In this document: positions 25,425 to 34,173 of the stretch, piece after piece
How positions within the stretch are numbered: position 1 is the stretch's first letter
How the letters are laid out: each line of letters opens with the position of its first letter
The notes under the pieces: model-generated
What the model was told of the DNA's origin: nothing
Database searches by the model: none
The model's input: the letters and a program-made list of their open reading frames with translations, nothing else
Origin: Pseudooceanicola pacificus
Lineage (GTDB): Bacteria; Pseudomonadota; Alphaproteobacteria; Rhodobacterales; Rhodobacteraceae
Assembly (NCBI RefSeq): GCF_009789075.1
Contig: NZ_WNXQ01000008.1
Location: 117,051 to 181,050 of the forward strand
DNA: 64,000 bases
Direction of reading: 5' to 3'
Translations under genes and position numbers: made by a program

Positions 25425-26972
25425 TTATTTGTTCGCGGGCTTGACCCACGCGAGATCGATGATGACGCTTTGACCGATCTCGGGTGTCTCGATATCGGAC
25501 GTGGCGAAATAGGTCGCATCAATGCCAAGCACGGGCAGGAACCAGGCCAGCTCTGTCACCCGGCGATAAACGGCTTCCCAGGCCGCCTTGCGGGCGTCCG
25601 GCTCTACGGTGGCAGAGGCCTTGTCGATCAACGCGGTCAGCTCGTCGTCAGTGGTCGCATAGGCGTTGAGCGACCCGGTCGGCGACAGCGTCTGGAACTT
25701 GGCAAGATCCGGAATGCCCGAGTTGGTGTTGAACAGCAGGGTCTCGTAGGTGCGATCCTTGTTGGCCTGGCGCAAACCGGCAAAGCCCGTCTTGGGATCG
25801 GCAAACAGCGTCACGCCGATCTGGCTGAGCTGCCCGGCATAGGCCTGAAACAGGGCATCGTTGAGGGTGCTGGTCACGTAGGTGGCCTTGACCCTGAGAC
25901 CGTCGCCATACCCTGCCTCGGCCAGCAGGGCCTTGGCCTTCTCGACATCGAACGGGTACATCTCTTCCAGTGCCGGGTCATAGCCGACAAAGCCCTTTGC
26001 CTGGATCTGGTCGGTTCCATAGGCCAGATCGCCGAACATCGCCTTGGCAACGAGGTCGCGATCGATCCCCATGTTGAGCGCCTTGCGCACGCGGATATCG
26101 GCCAGCGCGGGATTGACCTCACCGATACGGTCCGTCAGCACCAGGCCCGCCCATTGCAGCGGAGAGGTGACCAGACGCAGACTGTCGCCAACCGCCGCCC
26201 TGTTCGAGTGACCGGTGAACGGATCGGAGATCAGCAATTTCAGCTGGTTTGCCTTGAGGGCCTGAACGCCGGAGTTCTGATCCTGGAACACCGAAATCTT
26301 GATCCCGTCCCAGTAGATTTTGGACTGGTCGTAATAGGTCTCGCTGGGCGTATAGACATAGGTCTTGCCGCTGATCGAGTTGGCGGAGTCGAGCACGTAG
26401 GGTCCGGCGCCGCAGCTTTCGGTCAGGAGCACGTCCGGCGTGTCGATCATGGCCGGGCAAATAATGGCCCCGGCGTTCCAGTTCTGATCGAACAGGCTGA
26501 CAATCGCCGGGTTGGGTTCGGACAGGGAGATTTTCACCTGATCCGGTGCGAGCACCTCAACCGAAGTCATGGACGCCAGGTTGACGTAAAAGGGGCCCTT
26601 CTTGTTGACAAAATACTCGACAGATTTCTTGACGGCCTCTGCATTCACGGGCTCGCCATTGGAAAACTTCGCGTCGGTGCGCAAGGTGAAGGTCACGGAC
26701 AGGGCGTCGTCGGACACCTGCCACGAAGTGGCCAGGGCCGGCTCGAAGCTGCCATCCGCCTTGGTGCGCACCAGCGGCTCGTAAGTCGGCAGCAGCCAGG
26801 TGCCCGCCCGACCGTTGCCCGATAGCGCCGGATCAAGGCTGAACGGCGGGAACGGATTGCCCACGGTGAGTATGTCATCCGCAAAAGCCGGTTGTGCGGC
26901 GGATGCGCCGAAAGCCACAGCTGCGGCCATCGCAAGATGGGCAGCCTGTTTCGGGAACTTGAAAATGGCCAT
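25425..26972 (-). CDS. ABC transporter substrate-binding protein, SBP family 5 (peptide/nickel type)
   Basis: A 515-residue periplasmic binding protein. Signal peptide about residues 1-31 (AAHLAMAAAVAFGASAAQPAFA). The family 5 pattern appears in FPPFSLDPALSGNGRAG, YEPLVRTKADGSFEPALATSWQVSDDALSVTFTLR (in parts YEPLV, FEPALATSW, FTLR), FSNGEPVNAEAVKKSVEYF, NPALADIRVRKALNMGIDR and WFLPVLG. This family binds peptides but also opines, sugars, nickel chelates and other solutes. Excellent ribosome site AAGGAGGAGG before the ATG. It is the fourth of four transporter genes in the operon; permeases and ATPases are upstream. Confidence 0.88.
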   Translation of the reverse strand: MAIFKFPKQAAHLAMAAAVAFGASAAQPAFADDILTVGNPFPPFSLDPALSGNGRAGTWLLPTYEPLVRTKADGSFEPALATSWQVSDDALSVTFTLRTDAKFSNGEPVNAEAVKKSVEYFVNKKGPFYVNLASMTSVEVLAPDQVKISLSEPNPAIVSLFDQNWNAGAIICPAMIDTPDVLLTESCGAGPYVLDSANSISGKTYVYTPSETYYDQSKIYWDGIKISVFQDQNSGVQALKANQLKLLISDPFTGHSNRAAVGDSLRLVTSPLQWAGLVLTDRIGEVNPALADIRVRKALNMGIDRDLVAKAMFGDLAYGTDQIQAKGFVGYDPALEEMYPFDVEKAKALLAEAGYGDGLRVKATYVTSTLNDALFQAYAGQLSQIGVTLFADPKTGFAGLRQANKDRTYETLLFNTNSGIPDLAKFQTLSPTGSLNAYATTDDELTALIDKASATVEPDARKAAWEAVYRRVTELAWFLPVLGIDATYFATSDIETPEIGQSVIIDLAWVKPANK

Positions 26973-26996
26973 GTTTCCTCCTCCTTCGTCAGTTTT

Positions 26997-27830
26997 TTAG
27001 GTATTGAGTTGCGCCTGGCGCATCTCACGCCACCGCTGTCGCTTTTCCCTTTGCCGCGCGGGGTCGGGCACGGGCGCCGCCGCCAGCAGTGTTCGGGTGT
27101 AGGCGTGCTGGGGGGCATCCTGGATCTGAGCCCCGTCCCCCTCCTCAACGATCTCGCCTTTGTAGAGGACAATCGTCCGGTGAGAGACGTGCCGCACGAC
27201 GGTAAGATCGTGGGAAATAAACAAGAAGCTTACCGACAATTCCCGCTGCAAATCATTGAGAAGATTGAGAACCTGCGCCTGCACAGACAGATCGAGCGCG
27301 CTGACCGGTTCGTCGCACACCACCAGGCGCGGTTTTGCGATGACGGCCCGCGCCACGGCCACGCGCTGGCGTTGCCCGCCCGAAAACTCGAACGGATACC
27401 GGTCTGCGGTGTCGGCCGGCATGCCGACGATATCGAGAAGCTCCTTGATGCGGCGGCGGATGTCGGTGCGCGACGTCACACCGGCCATCATGAGCGGTTC
27501 GCTCAGGGTCTGTCCGATGGTCCGCGTGGGATTGAGCGAACTGTATGGATCCTGAAACACCACCTGAATGTCGCGGCCCAAGCCCCGGCGCCGACTGCGG
27601 GACGCATTGGTGATGTCTTCTCCGTCGTAGATCACGCTGCCGCTTTCGGCCTTGACCTGCCCCAGGATGACCTTGCCGATGGTCGTCTTGCCGGATCCCG
27701 ACTCTCCCACAAGCCCGAGGGTTGTGCCGGTCGGGATATCGAAACCGATGTTCTTGAGTGCCTGAAAGGGGCCGAAGTAGACGTTGAGCCCGCGCACCGA
27801 AAGCAATGGCGTTTCTGTATTGGCACTCAT
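26997..27830 (-). CDS. ABC transporter ATP-binding protein (DppF/OppF type)
   Basis: A 277-residue ATPase. Walker A GESGSGKTT, Q-loop VVFQDPYSSLNP, signature [14 protein letters not shown], Walker B RLVVCDEPVSALD, H-loop FISHDLTVV; C-terminal oligopeptide-type extension QHAYTRTLLAAAPVPDP. The ATG at 27830 overlaps the stop of the fused permease-ATPase gene by 4 bp. It pairs with the ATPase half of that fusion to drive the importer. Confidence 0.9.
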   Translation of the reverse strand: MSANTETPLLSVRGLNVYFGPFQALKNIGFDIPTGTTLGLVGESGSGKTTIGKVILGQVKAESGSVIYDGEDITNASRSRRRGLGRDIQVVFQDPYSSLNPTRTIGQTLSEPLMMAGVTSRTDIRRRIKELLDIVGMPADTADRYPFEFSGGQRQRVAVARAVIAKPRLVVCDEPVSALDLSVQAQVLNLLNDLQRELSVSFLFISHDLTVVRHVSHRTIVLYKGEIVEEGDGAQIQDAPQHAYTRTLLAAAPVPDPARQREKRQRWREMRQAQLNT

Positions 27831-29614
27831 CTGGAGCCCTCTTTCAGCATGTCCTGAATTGTGGGGAGGCGTTCGCCAATAGGCGCGGCATGCGGGTCCG
27901 CCGCCAGAAGCGCGCGGGTATAGGCATGCGACGGTCGGGCAAAGATGTCCTCGACACTGGCCGTTTCCAGCGCCTTGCCGTGATACATCACCATGGCACG
28001 GTCGCAGATGTCGGCAACCACACCCCAATCATGGGTGACAAATACGACCGACATCTTGCGCTTCTTCTGCGACTCGCGCAGCAGATCCAGGATCTCTGCC
28101 TGCACCGTCACATCCAGTGCGGTTGTCGGTTCGTCGGCAAGCAGGACCTGAGGGGCGGGGATCAGCGCCCGCGCAATTCCCACGCGCTGCGCCATGCCGC
28201 CCGAGATCTGATGGGGATATTTCTTCATCACCGTCTCGACGTCGGCGATCTGCACCTCTGCGAGCGCCTCGATGGCTTTGGCCCGCGCCTCGGCCCGGCT
28301 CATGGGCGTATGCCGCCGGATGACTTCGACAAGGTGATGGCCGATGGTGAAACACGGGTCGAGCGCGGCCATCGGTTCCTGAAAGATCATCGCGATCTGC
28401 TGGCCGCGCAAAGGGCGGAGCGCGCGCGTATTGCTCAGATCGTAGGTCTTGCTGGAAAACCGCATCTGGCCCGAAACGACCTCGACACCCGCAGGCAACA
28501 GCCCCAGAACCGCAAGGCTGCTGAGCGTTTTCCCCGAACCGGACTCTCCGGCAATGCCCAGGATTTCCCCGGCTGCCAGGTCGAAATTCAGGTCTTCGAC
28601 CAGCGCTTTTTCGACCCCATCCTTGCGGGTGACAATCGTCAGGCCGCGCACGCTCAGGGCCGCGCTGTCGTCGAACGCCTGTTGGGAGGTCGTGCCGGCA
28701 CGGAAGCCCGCGCGCTGCTTTTGGGGCGTGCTCGTATGGGTCCAGCGCGCCGCAAGACTGTCGCGCACGGAATCTCCCAGCAGGCCGAACGCCAGGATAG
28801 TGATGGCGACCGTCAGGCCGGATGGCACCAAGAGCCAGGGGAAGTCGTTGATGGCAACCGAGGCTTCCAGGATCATGCCGCCCCAGCTTGGAAAGGGCGG
28901 CTGCACACCAAGCCCCAGAAAGCTGATGCCGGTCTGGATCAGAATGCTGATGGCCGCAAAGATCGAAAGCTGCACCGTGATCGGCCCCAGGATGCGGGGA
29001 ATGATATGGCGCCGGATGATGGCCAGATCGCTGAGTCCGGTGATCCGCGCGGCCTCGATATACAGCTCGTTGCGCACACCAAGCGTCGCGCTGCGAATGA
29101 TCCGCGCGGTATTGGCTGACCCGATGATGCCGACGGCAATCATGGCGATGGACATGTTTCGTTGGAAGATCGTCAAGATCACCAGCAGGATGATGATGTT
29201 GGGAAGCGCCATGATGATTTCGACGTAGACCCCGATGGCCCTGTCGACCCAACGGCCGAAATAGCCGGCCACCACACCCAGGGAGATCCCGAGGAGAGCG
29301 GCAACGCTCAGCGCCTGCAGAACCCCCAGTATCGTGCCGGAGCTGCCAACGATGAGACGGCTCAGAATGTCGCGACCGAAAGCGTCGGTGCCCAGCAGAT
29401 GCGCGGCACTCGGGTATTGCTTGATCGCCAGCAGGTTCTGCTGCATCGGGTCGTAGGGTGCGATCTGATGGGCAAAAACCGCAACGATAACAACGATGCT
29501 CAGCCAGAGCACAGAAAACAATCCGAGCGGGCGAAGCAGGATCGAAAGCAACAGATTGGGGCGGCCAGCGACGCGCGGGACAGCAGGTGTATCGATTTGA
29601 ACAGCGTCGGTCAT
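27827..29614 (-). CDS. Fused ABC permease and ATP-binding protein (DppC-DppD fusion)
   Basis: A 595-residue fusion. Residues about 1-290 are a DppC-type permease (LGTDAFGRDILSRLIVGS, six hydrophobic helices, the EAA-loop region EAARITGLSDLAIIRRHIIP, then GVQPPFPSWGGMI). After a linker (about 290-325) residues about 330-595 are an ATPase: Walker A GESGSGKTL, MIFQEPMAALDP, signature ISGGMAQRVGIARA, Walker B VLLADEPTTALD, VTHDWGVV, and HAYTRALLAADPH. There is no stop or frameshift at the junction. Such fusions occur in this transporter class and force 1:1 stoichiometry. It overlaps genes by 4 bp on both sides. Confidence 0.9.
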   Translation of the reverse strand: MTDAVQIDTPAVPRVAGRPNLLLSILLRPLGLFSVLWLSIVVIVAVFAHQIAPYDPMQQNLLAIKQYPSAAHLLGTDAFGRDILSRLIVGSSGTILGVLQALSVAALLGISLGVVAGYFGRWVDRAIGVYVEIIMALPNIIILLVILTIFQRNMSIAMIAVGIIGSANTARIIRSATLGVRNELYIEAARITGLSDLAIIRRHIIPRILGPITVQLSIFAAISILIQTGISFLGLGVQPPFPSWGGMILEASVAINDFPWLLVPSGLTVAITILAFGLLGDSVRDSLAARWTHTSTPQKQRAGFRAGTTSQQAFDDSAALSVRGLTIVTRKDGVEKALVEDLNFDLAAGEILGIAGESGSGKTLSSLAVLGLLPAGVEVVSGQMRFSSKTYDLSNTRALRPLRGQQIAMIFQEPMAALDPCFTIGHHLVEVIRRHTPMSRAEARAKAIEALAEVQIADVETVMKKYPHQISGGMAQRVGIARALIPAPQVLLADEPTTALDVTVQAEILDLLRESQKKRKMSVVFVTHDWGVVADICDRAMVMYHGKALETASVEDIFARPSHAYTRALLAADPHAAPIGERLPTIQDMLKEGSR

Positions 29615-30552
29615 TCCACCCTCGCCTTTGGGTTGAGCCAGCCATAGCTGAGGTCGACGATCAGGTTCACCGCGATGATCAGCAGCGTGAAATAGACGGT
29701 CACGCCCTGCAGCAAGGCGATGTCGCTGTTGAGCGCCGCCTCGACCGCCAGGCTGCCAAGTCCGGGCAGAACGAAGACGCGCTCGACAAAGACGGTGCCG
29801 CTGATGGCCGAAACCGTCACAAGCCCGATGACGGTCACCACCGGCAGCGAGGCGTTGCGCAGGGCATGTTTGAAGATGATGGCGCGCTCGGGAATTCCGC
29901 AGGCCCGCAGACTGCGGATGAAATCCCGGTTCATGGTATCGCCCATGGAGTCGCGCGTCTGTTTGGCGATGGTGGTGATCGAATGAAGCGCAACGGATAT
30001 GACGGGCAGAATGAGGCCCAGGAACCACAGACGCGGGTTTTCAGTCAGCGGCGTATACCCCACAGCGGGGAGCCATCGCAGCCAAACCGAAAACACGGAC
30101 ATCAGAACGATCGCCACCCAGAAACTGGGAAAGATCAGCGCCGCGACCGAGACGACATCAACGGCGCGCGCGATGAAACCGCCGCGCAGGGCGCTCACCA
30201 GTCCCAGGGAAATGCCAACCGAGACGCACAGGATCAGGGCGCCGATGACCAGGGAAAAGGAAACCCAGAAGCGTTGATTGAGAAGCGAGACAACGCTTTC
30301 GCCGGTGAAGAACGATTTTCCAAGATCGCCTTGCGCGGCACTCCCCAACCAATCCCCGTACTGCTCCAGCACAGGGCGATCGAGTCCGAGCTTTACCCGC
30401 AATTCCTCATACTGAGCATTGGATCCCTCCCCCTGCAACAGCGTGGCCGCCATGTCGCCCGGCGCCATGTTGTTCAAGACGAAGGTCAGCATGGTCACCA
30501 CGATCACAAGCGGGACCGATAGCGCTATGCGCTTGAGAATTAAGCGAATCAT
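29611..30552 (-). CDS. ABC transporter permease (DppB type)
   Basis: A 313-residue permease with six helices: N-terminal LILKRIALSVPLVIVVTMLTF, the family's loop with LDRPVLEQYGDWLGSAAQGDLG, and the EAA-like loop FIRSLRACGIPERAIIFKHALRNASLPVV near residue 220-245. First gene of the minus-strand operon that runs through the ABC importer to the esterase and possibly to aroE-quiC1. It is divergent from a tetR gene with a 208-bp gap. Confidence 0.9.
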   Translation of the reverse strand: MIRLILKRIALSVPLVIVVTMLTFVLNNMAPGDMAATLLQGEGSNAQYEELRVKLGLDRPVLEQYGDWLGSAAQGDLGKSFFTGESVVSLLNQRFWVSFSLVIGALILCVSVGISLGLVSALRGGFIARAVDVVSVAALIFPSFWVAIVLMSVFSVWLRWLPAVGYTPLTENPRLWFLGLILPVISVALHSITTIAKQTRDSMGDTMNRDFIRSLRACGIPERAIIFKHALRNASLPVVTVIGLVTVSAISGTVFVERVFVLPGLGSLAVEAALNSDIALLQGVTVYFTLLIIAVNLIVDLSYGWLNPKARVE

Positions 30553-30760
30553 GCCTGAGGCGTGCCTTCACCCGTTCCGCGTCCAACCATCGAAATCCCC
30601 CCTCGAACACACGGTACTTTGCGCTTTCCAGTTTTTATACTGGGTGGTATATAAAAATGAGCGCTACGTTGTCAATCGAGAACTTTCATGGGAATGGAGT
30701 CTCACATAGCGACACAGGAATGCGTAAATGCCGGGGCACGGAACTTGGGGCTGAACGATT
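30553..30760. promoter_or_regulatory. Divergent promoter region between the ABC importer operon and tetR
   Basis: A 208-bp gap with an AT-rich core. TATACTGGGTGGTATA (30636-30651) is an inverted repeat, TATAC and GTATA around TGGGTG, a plausible site for the TetR protein encoded to the right. Its position allows control of the importer operon and autoregulation. Confidence 0.55.
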
Positions 30761-31447
30761 TTGTCAGATCAAAACCACAGTGAACCGCGTACGCCGGGTC
30801 GGCGGCGCTACAAGAAGGACATGACGGCCAAGACGCTGGAGGAGGCGACGCGGGCGGACATCATCGCGGCGGCAACGGCCGAGTTCGTGCGCTCGGGCCT
30901 GGACGGTGCAAGCATCAACGTCATCGCCAGCAAGACCAAGACCAGCAAGATGATGCTGTACTATTACTTCGGCAACAAAGCGGGCCTGTATCGCGCCGTC
31001 CTTGAGGCAGCATATGAAAAAATGGGGCGTGCCGGCCCCCAGGAAGAGCTTGGCGCACTGCCGCCGCTGGACGCGTTGCAACGCTATGCAGAGCGCCATT
31101 TCGAGGCGCATTTCCGCAACTCGGATTTCGTGCGGCTTGTGATGGCCGAAAATCTCAACGACGCCAGGACGATCAGCGGGTCGGACATCATTCGCTCCCG
31201 AACCGCCAACAATCTGACGGTGCTCGAAGACATTCTGGCCCGCGGGAAAAAAACGGGCGAGATCCGCCAAGACTGCGATGCGACCGAGCTATATCTCGTC
31301 ATTTCGGGCCTCGCTTTCCAGGCGGTTTCCAACATGGCGACGCTGCGCATCTCGATGGGCCTCGACCTCGACAAGCCCGAAGCACGGGAATTCCGCCGTC
31401 AGCTCGGGGCAAAGGTCGCGCTGCGTTTTGCAAAAGCTGATCCCTGA
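30761..31447 (+). CDS. TetR-family transcriptional regulator
   Basis: A 228-residue TetR regulator. The HTH is at about residues 28-75 (ATRADIIAAATAEFVRSG, ASINVIASKTKTSKMMLYYYF, NKAGLYRAVLE). The C-terminal domain resembles the RutR/TetR_C group with FRNSDFVRLVMAENLNDARTI. The start is TTG at 30761 giving an N-terminal basic arm PGRRRYKKD; an ATG at 30821 (20 codons later) is the alternative, and neither has an ideal ribosome site. Probably represses the divergent ABC/esterase/quinate operon. Confidence 0.85.
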   Translation: MSDQNHSEPRTPGRRRYKKDMTAKTLEEATRADIIAAATAEFVRSGLDGASINVIASKTKTSKMMLYYYFGNKAGLYRAVLEAAYEKMGRAGPQEELGALPPLDALQRYAERHFEAHFRNSDFVRLVMAENLNDARTISGSDIIRSRTANNLTVLEDILARGKKTGEIRQDCDATELYLVISGLAFQAVSNMATLRISMGLDLDKPEAREFRRQLGAKVALRFAKADP

Positions 31448-31526
31448 CTGCGGGCAGACCGGTGTCCTGCCTTCGATCCGGGTGTCTTGAACCGCGTGCA
31501 GCGAATTGGACCTGCCCCGACAATGC

Positions 31527-31563
31527 GGCGGGCACCTGTTCGTCGCTGGGTGGCGACCCGCCG
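31527..31563. terminator. Nested hairpin after tetR
   Basis: In the 177-bp gap between tetR and lysR, CGGCGG at 31527-31532 can pair with CCGCCG at 31558-31563, and inside it GTCGC (31542-31546) with GCGAC (31553-31557). Plausible terminator of tetR; no T-run follows. Confidence 0.35.
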
Positions 31564-31624
31564 GTGCTGTAGTAAGGAGTGGCAGGGCGAAGGCCGATGC
31601 CGTGCGGAGCGATGCGAAGACACC

Positions 31625-32542
31625 ATGAATCAGAAGCAATTGAACGCCTTTCGAATGGTCATGCGCCACGGCACCATCACAGCGGCATCGCGGGCGATGA
31701 ATGTCTCGCAACCGGCGGTGAGCCGGATGCTGGCCGATCTTGAGGCGAGCATCGGCTTTCCGCTTCTGCATCGCCCCGGCGGCAAGGCCGTGCCCACCCG
31801 CGAGGCCTATGAGTTCTTTCAGGAAGTGGAACGCATGTTCTACGGGCTCGACCGGCTGGGGCAGGTCGCCGAGGATATCCGCGCGCTCAACCGGGCTTTC
31901 TGCAGGGTCGCCTCGATGCCGATGGTGTCCTTCGAGCTTCTGCCACAAACGCTCAAGCGGATCGTCACGGAGCATCCGGGCATCGACATCAGCCACGATG
32001 TCCATACTTCGCCGCGGATCCTCGATCTCCTGGCGTCCAGACAGATCGACCTCGGCATCGCGCAGACCGATCCGGGGCGCAAGGACGTCGAAGTGCTCGC
32101 AGCCTACCGCACGAACTGCGTATGCGTGATGTCGCCAAAGCACCGTCTGGCGAGCCGCAGGGAAATTCGCCCCGGGGACCTCGACGGAGAACCGATGGTC
32201 GCGCTGAACTTTCGCACGCTGACCTATACCTACCTCATGCGCTGTTTTGCCGAGGCGGGAGTCGCCCCGAAAATCGTCACCGAGACCCAGCCCAGCTACT
32301 CGGCCTGCGCCCTGGCTGCCCTCGATGTAGGCATTGCGGTGGTGGACCCGATCACCCCGGGCATTTTCGGCGACAGGGTCAGGGTCGTGCCGTTCAGCCC
32401 CTCGGTGCCCTTCGACTACCAGGTGCTCAAGCCCACCGGGACGCCAATGTCCCGCGCAGCAACGGAATTCTTCAATCTCTTTCAGGAAACCATCGCCAGC
32501 CAACCGCATTTTGGCGAACAGGTTCATAACAAGACCGCATGA
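31625..32542 (+). CDS. LysR-family transcriptional regulator
   Basis: A 305-residue LysR protein. HTH at residues about 3-62 (QLNAFRMVMRHGTITAASRAM, NVSQPAVSRMLADLEASIGFPLLHRPGG). Effector domain from about residue 90. The wording resembles the NocR/OccR-like branch that senses amino-acid-derived solutes. The ATG at 31625 was chosen over an upstream in-frame start because the HTH then begins at the normal distance. Same strand as, and 92 bp upstream of, the TRAP/lyase/BisC/DadA operon, which it likely activates. Confidence 0.88.
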   Translation: MNQKQLNAFRMVMRHGTITAASRAMNVSQPAVSRMLADLEASIGFPLLHRPGGKAVPTREAYEFFQEVERMFYGLDRLGQVAEDIRALNRAFCRVASMPMVSFELLPQTLKRIVTEHPGIDISHDVHTSPRILDLLASRQIDLGIAQTDPGRKDVEVLAAYRTNCVCVMSPKHRLASRREIRPGDLDGEPMVALNFRTLTYTYLMRCFAEAGVAPKIVTETQPSYSACALAALDVGIAVVDPITPGIFGDRVRVVPFSPSVPFDYQVLKPTGTPMSRAATEFFNLFQETIASQPHFGEQVHNKTA

Positions 32543-32634
32543 CCCCAACATTTTATTGTATTTGAAATTATCATCTCACCACGGAAGGGTCCGGACAAAT
32601 CACACCGAACCGACCTAACAACAGGGAAACGACC

Positions 32635-33633
32635 ATGACCATCTCTCGACGCGCCCTCCTCACGCTCGGCACCGGGCTGGCCGCCTTGGCCCTCGGAGGC
32701 GCTGCCGCCGCCGCATCCGAGGTCACTCTGCGCATCCACACGCTGGTCAAGTCGCCGCACCCCTATAACGACATGGCCGAGGCCATGAAGGCCGAGATCG
32801 AAGAGGCGTCGGGGGGCCGCGTCGAGGTCAAGATCTTCGACAGCGGCCAGCTGGGGCAGGACCCGGCAGTGATCGGCGAGATGGCCTTTGGCACCATCGA
32901 CATCATGATCTCCACCACCTCGAATGCGGTGCAGCAGATCCCCGAATTCGGGATCTTCACCATGCCCTACCTCTTTGGCAGCATGGACGAGGCGCTTGAG
33001 AAGGTCGGCCCCGGCACCCCGGTGCACGCCCATTTCGAGCAGGTCTACCAGGACCGCGGCGTCGGGATGAAGCTGCTGGCGCTCGGCGGTTCGGGCACCC
33101 GCAACATGTCCACCAAAAACGTGTCGATCACCGCGCCGGCCGACCTCGCCGGGCTGAAGATGCGCACGCCGCCGTCGCCGATGGATGCCAAGACCTGGGC
33201 CGCCTTCGGCATGCTGCCGGTGACCGTCGCTTGGGGAGAGCTCTATGCCGCGATCCAGACCGGCGTTGCCGAAGCGATGGAAAGCTCGCTGCCGGGCTAC
33301 ACCGGTTCGAAACTCTACGAAGTCGCGCCGAACCTCGCGCTGACCGAGCACACCATCCAGGTGAACCACACGTCGATTTCGGAAGTCACCTGGAACAAGC
33401 TGCCCGAGGACCTGCAGCAGATCGTGCAGGCGGCCGCGGAGTCGGCCAACGTGCTGGGTGTCGAAAAGGCCAAGGGCTATGACGCCGCGCTGGTCGAGAC
33501 GCTGCAGTCCGAGCATGGCGTCACCGTCACCCGCCCGGACAAGACCGCCTTCATGGAAGTGCTCGCGCCGCTGCAGGTCGAGCTTGCCGAAGAGCTCGAT
33601 CTTTCCGACGAATACACGCTGCTCAAGCAGTAA
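32635..33633 (+). CDS. dctP: TRAP transporter solute-binding protein (DctP family)
   Basis: A 332-residue periplasmic binding protein. Signal peptide about residues 1-28 (LLTLGTGLAALALGGAAAAASE), preceded by SRRA, which gives a twin-arginine-like look but without the full motif. DctP features: YNDMAEAMKAEIEEASGGRVEV, LGGSGTRNMSTKNVS, DLAGLKMRTPPSP with the carboxylate-binding Arg, and WGELYAAIQTGVAEAMESS. Likely binds an amino-acid-like or other carboxylate. The upstream 92-bp gap is AT-rich (around 32550-32575) and should hold the promoter. A strong hairpin follows the stop. Confidence 0.9.
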   Translation: MTISRRALLTLGTGLAALALGGAAAAASEVTLRIHTLVKSPHPYNDMAEAMKAEIEEASGGRVEVKIFDSGQLGQDPAVIGEMAFGTIDIMISTTSNAVQQIPEFGIFTMPYLFGSMDEALEKVGPGTPVHAHFEQVYQDRGVGMKLLALGGSGTRNMSTKNVSITAPADLAGLKMRTPPSPMDAKTWAAFGMLPVTVAWGELYAAIQTGVAEAMESSLPGYTGSKLYEVAPNLALTEHTIQVNHTSISEVTWNKLPEDLQQIVQAAAESANVLGVEKAKGYDAALVETLQSEHGVTVTRPDKTAFMEVLAPLQVELAEELDLSDEYTLLKQ

Positions 33634-33643
33634 CCCGCCCCTG

Positions 33644-33673
33644 GGCTGCCTGTCCGGTCACCGGCAGGCAGCC
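33644..33673. terminator. Strong hairpin between dctP and dctQ
   Basis: GGCTGCCTG (33644-33652) pairs with CAGGCAGCC (33665-33673); inside, after one unpaired T, CCGG (33654-33657) pairs with CCGG (33661-33664), leaving a TCA loop. That is a 13-bp interrupted stem in the 57-bp gap after the binding-protein gene, followed by AGTTTGAAAG. Probably limits read-through into the permease genes or stabilises dctP mRNA. Confidence 0.6.
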
Positions 33674-33690
33674 AGTTTGAAAGACCTCCC

Positions 33691-34173
33691 ATGTTGCAAC
33701 GTCTGTGCGACGGGCTCGCGGCGGTGATCCGCCTCTGTTCCTGGATCGCCTTCGCGGCCATGATCGTCACCGTCGGCCTGCAGGTCATCGCCCGCAACCT
33801 GCTGGACGCGGCGATGATCTGGACCAGCGATCTTGCCCTGCTCCTCTTCACCTGGCTGATCTTCGTCGGCGCCGCGCTCGGCCTTCGGACCGGCGCGCAT
33901 TACTTCGTCGACGTGCTGCCGACCCACCGGCCCGCGGTGCGCCTGCCGGTCGAGATCATCACGCTGGTCGCCGGGTTCATCGTCGCGTGGATCCTCAGCG
34001 TGCACGGCTGGACGCTTGCCAGCATGCGGGCCACCGGCGAGGTGCAGTCGCTCGGCATCTCGCGGTTCTGGATCTACCTGCCGCTGCCGGTCTCTGGCGG
34101 TCTGATGGCGGTCTTTCTCGTGGAACACCTGATCGCGCTGATCCGCGATCCGCTCGGGAAGGCCCGGACATGA
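33691..34173 (+). CDS. dctQ: TRAP transporter small permease (DctQ family)
   Basis: A 160-residue protein with four hydrophobic helices and the DctQ wording LQVIARNLLDAAMIWTSDLALLLFTWLIFVGAALGLR (in parts VIARNLLD, WLIFVGAALGLRTG). Small membrane subunit of the second TRAP system. It overlaps dctM by 4 bp. Confidence 0.88.
   Translation: MLQRLCDGLAAVIRLCSWIAFAAMIVTVGLQVIARNLLDAAMIWTSDLALLLFTWLIFVGAALGLRTGAHYFVDVLPTHRPAVRLPVEIITLVAGFIVAWILSVHGWTLASMRATGEVQSLGISRFWIYLPLPVSGGLMAVFLVEHLIALIRDPLGKART

Noticed and set aside
32635..32720. Twin-arginine signal on the second DctP protein (SRRALLTLG)
   Set aside because: The S-R-R pair is followed by a good hydrophobic stretch but the full S-R-R-x-F-L-K motif is lacking; an ordinary Sec signal is as likely.
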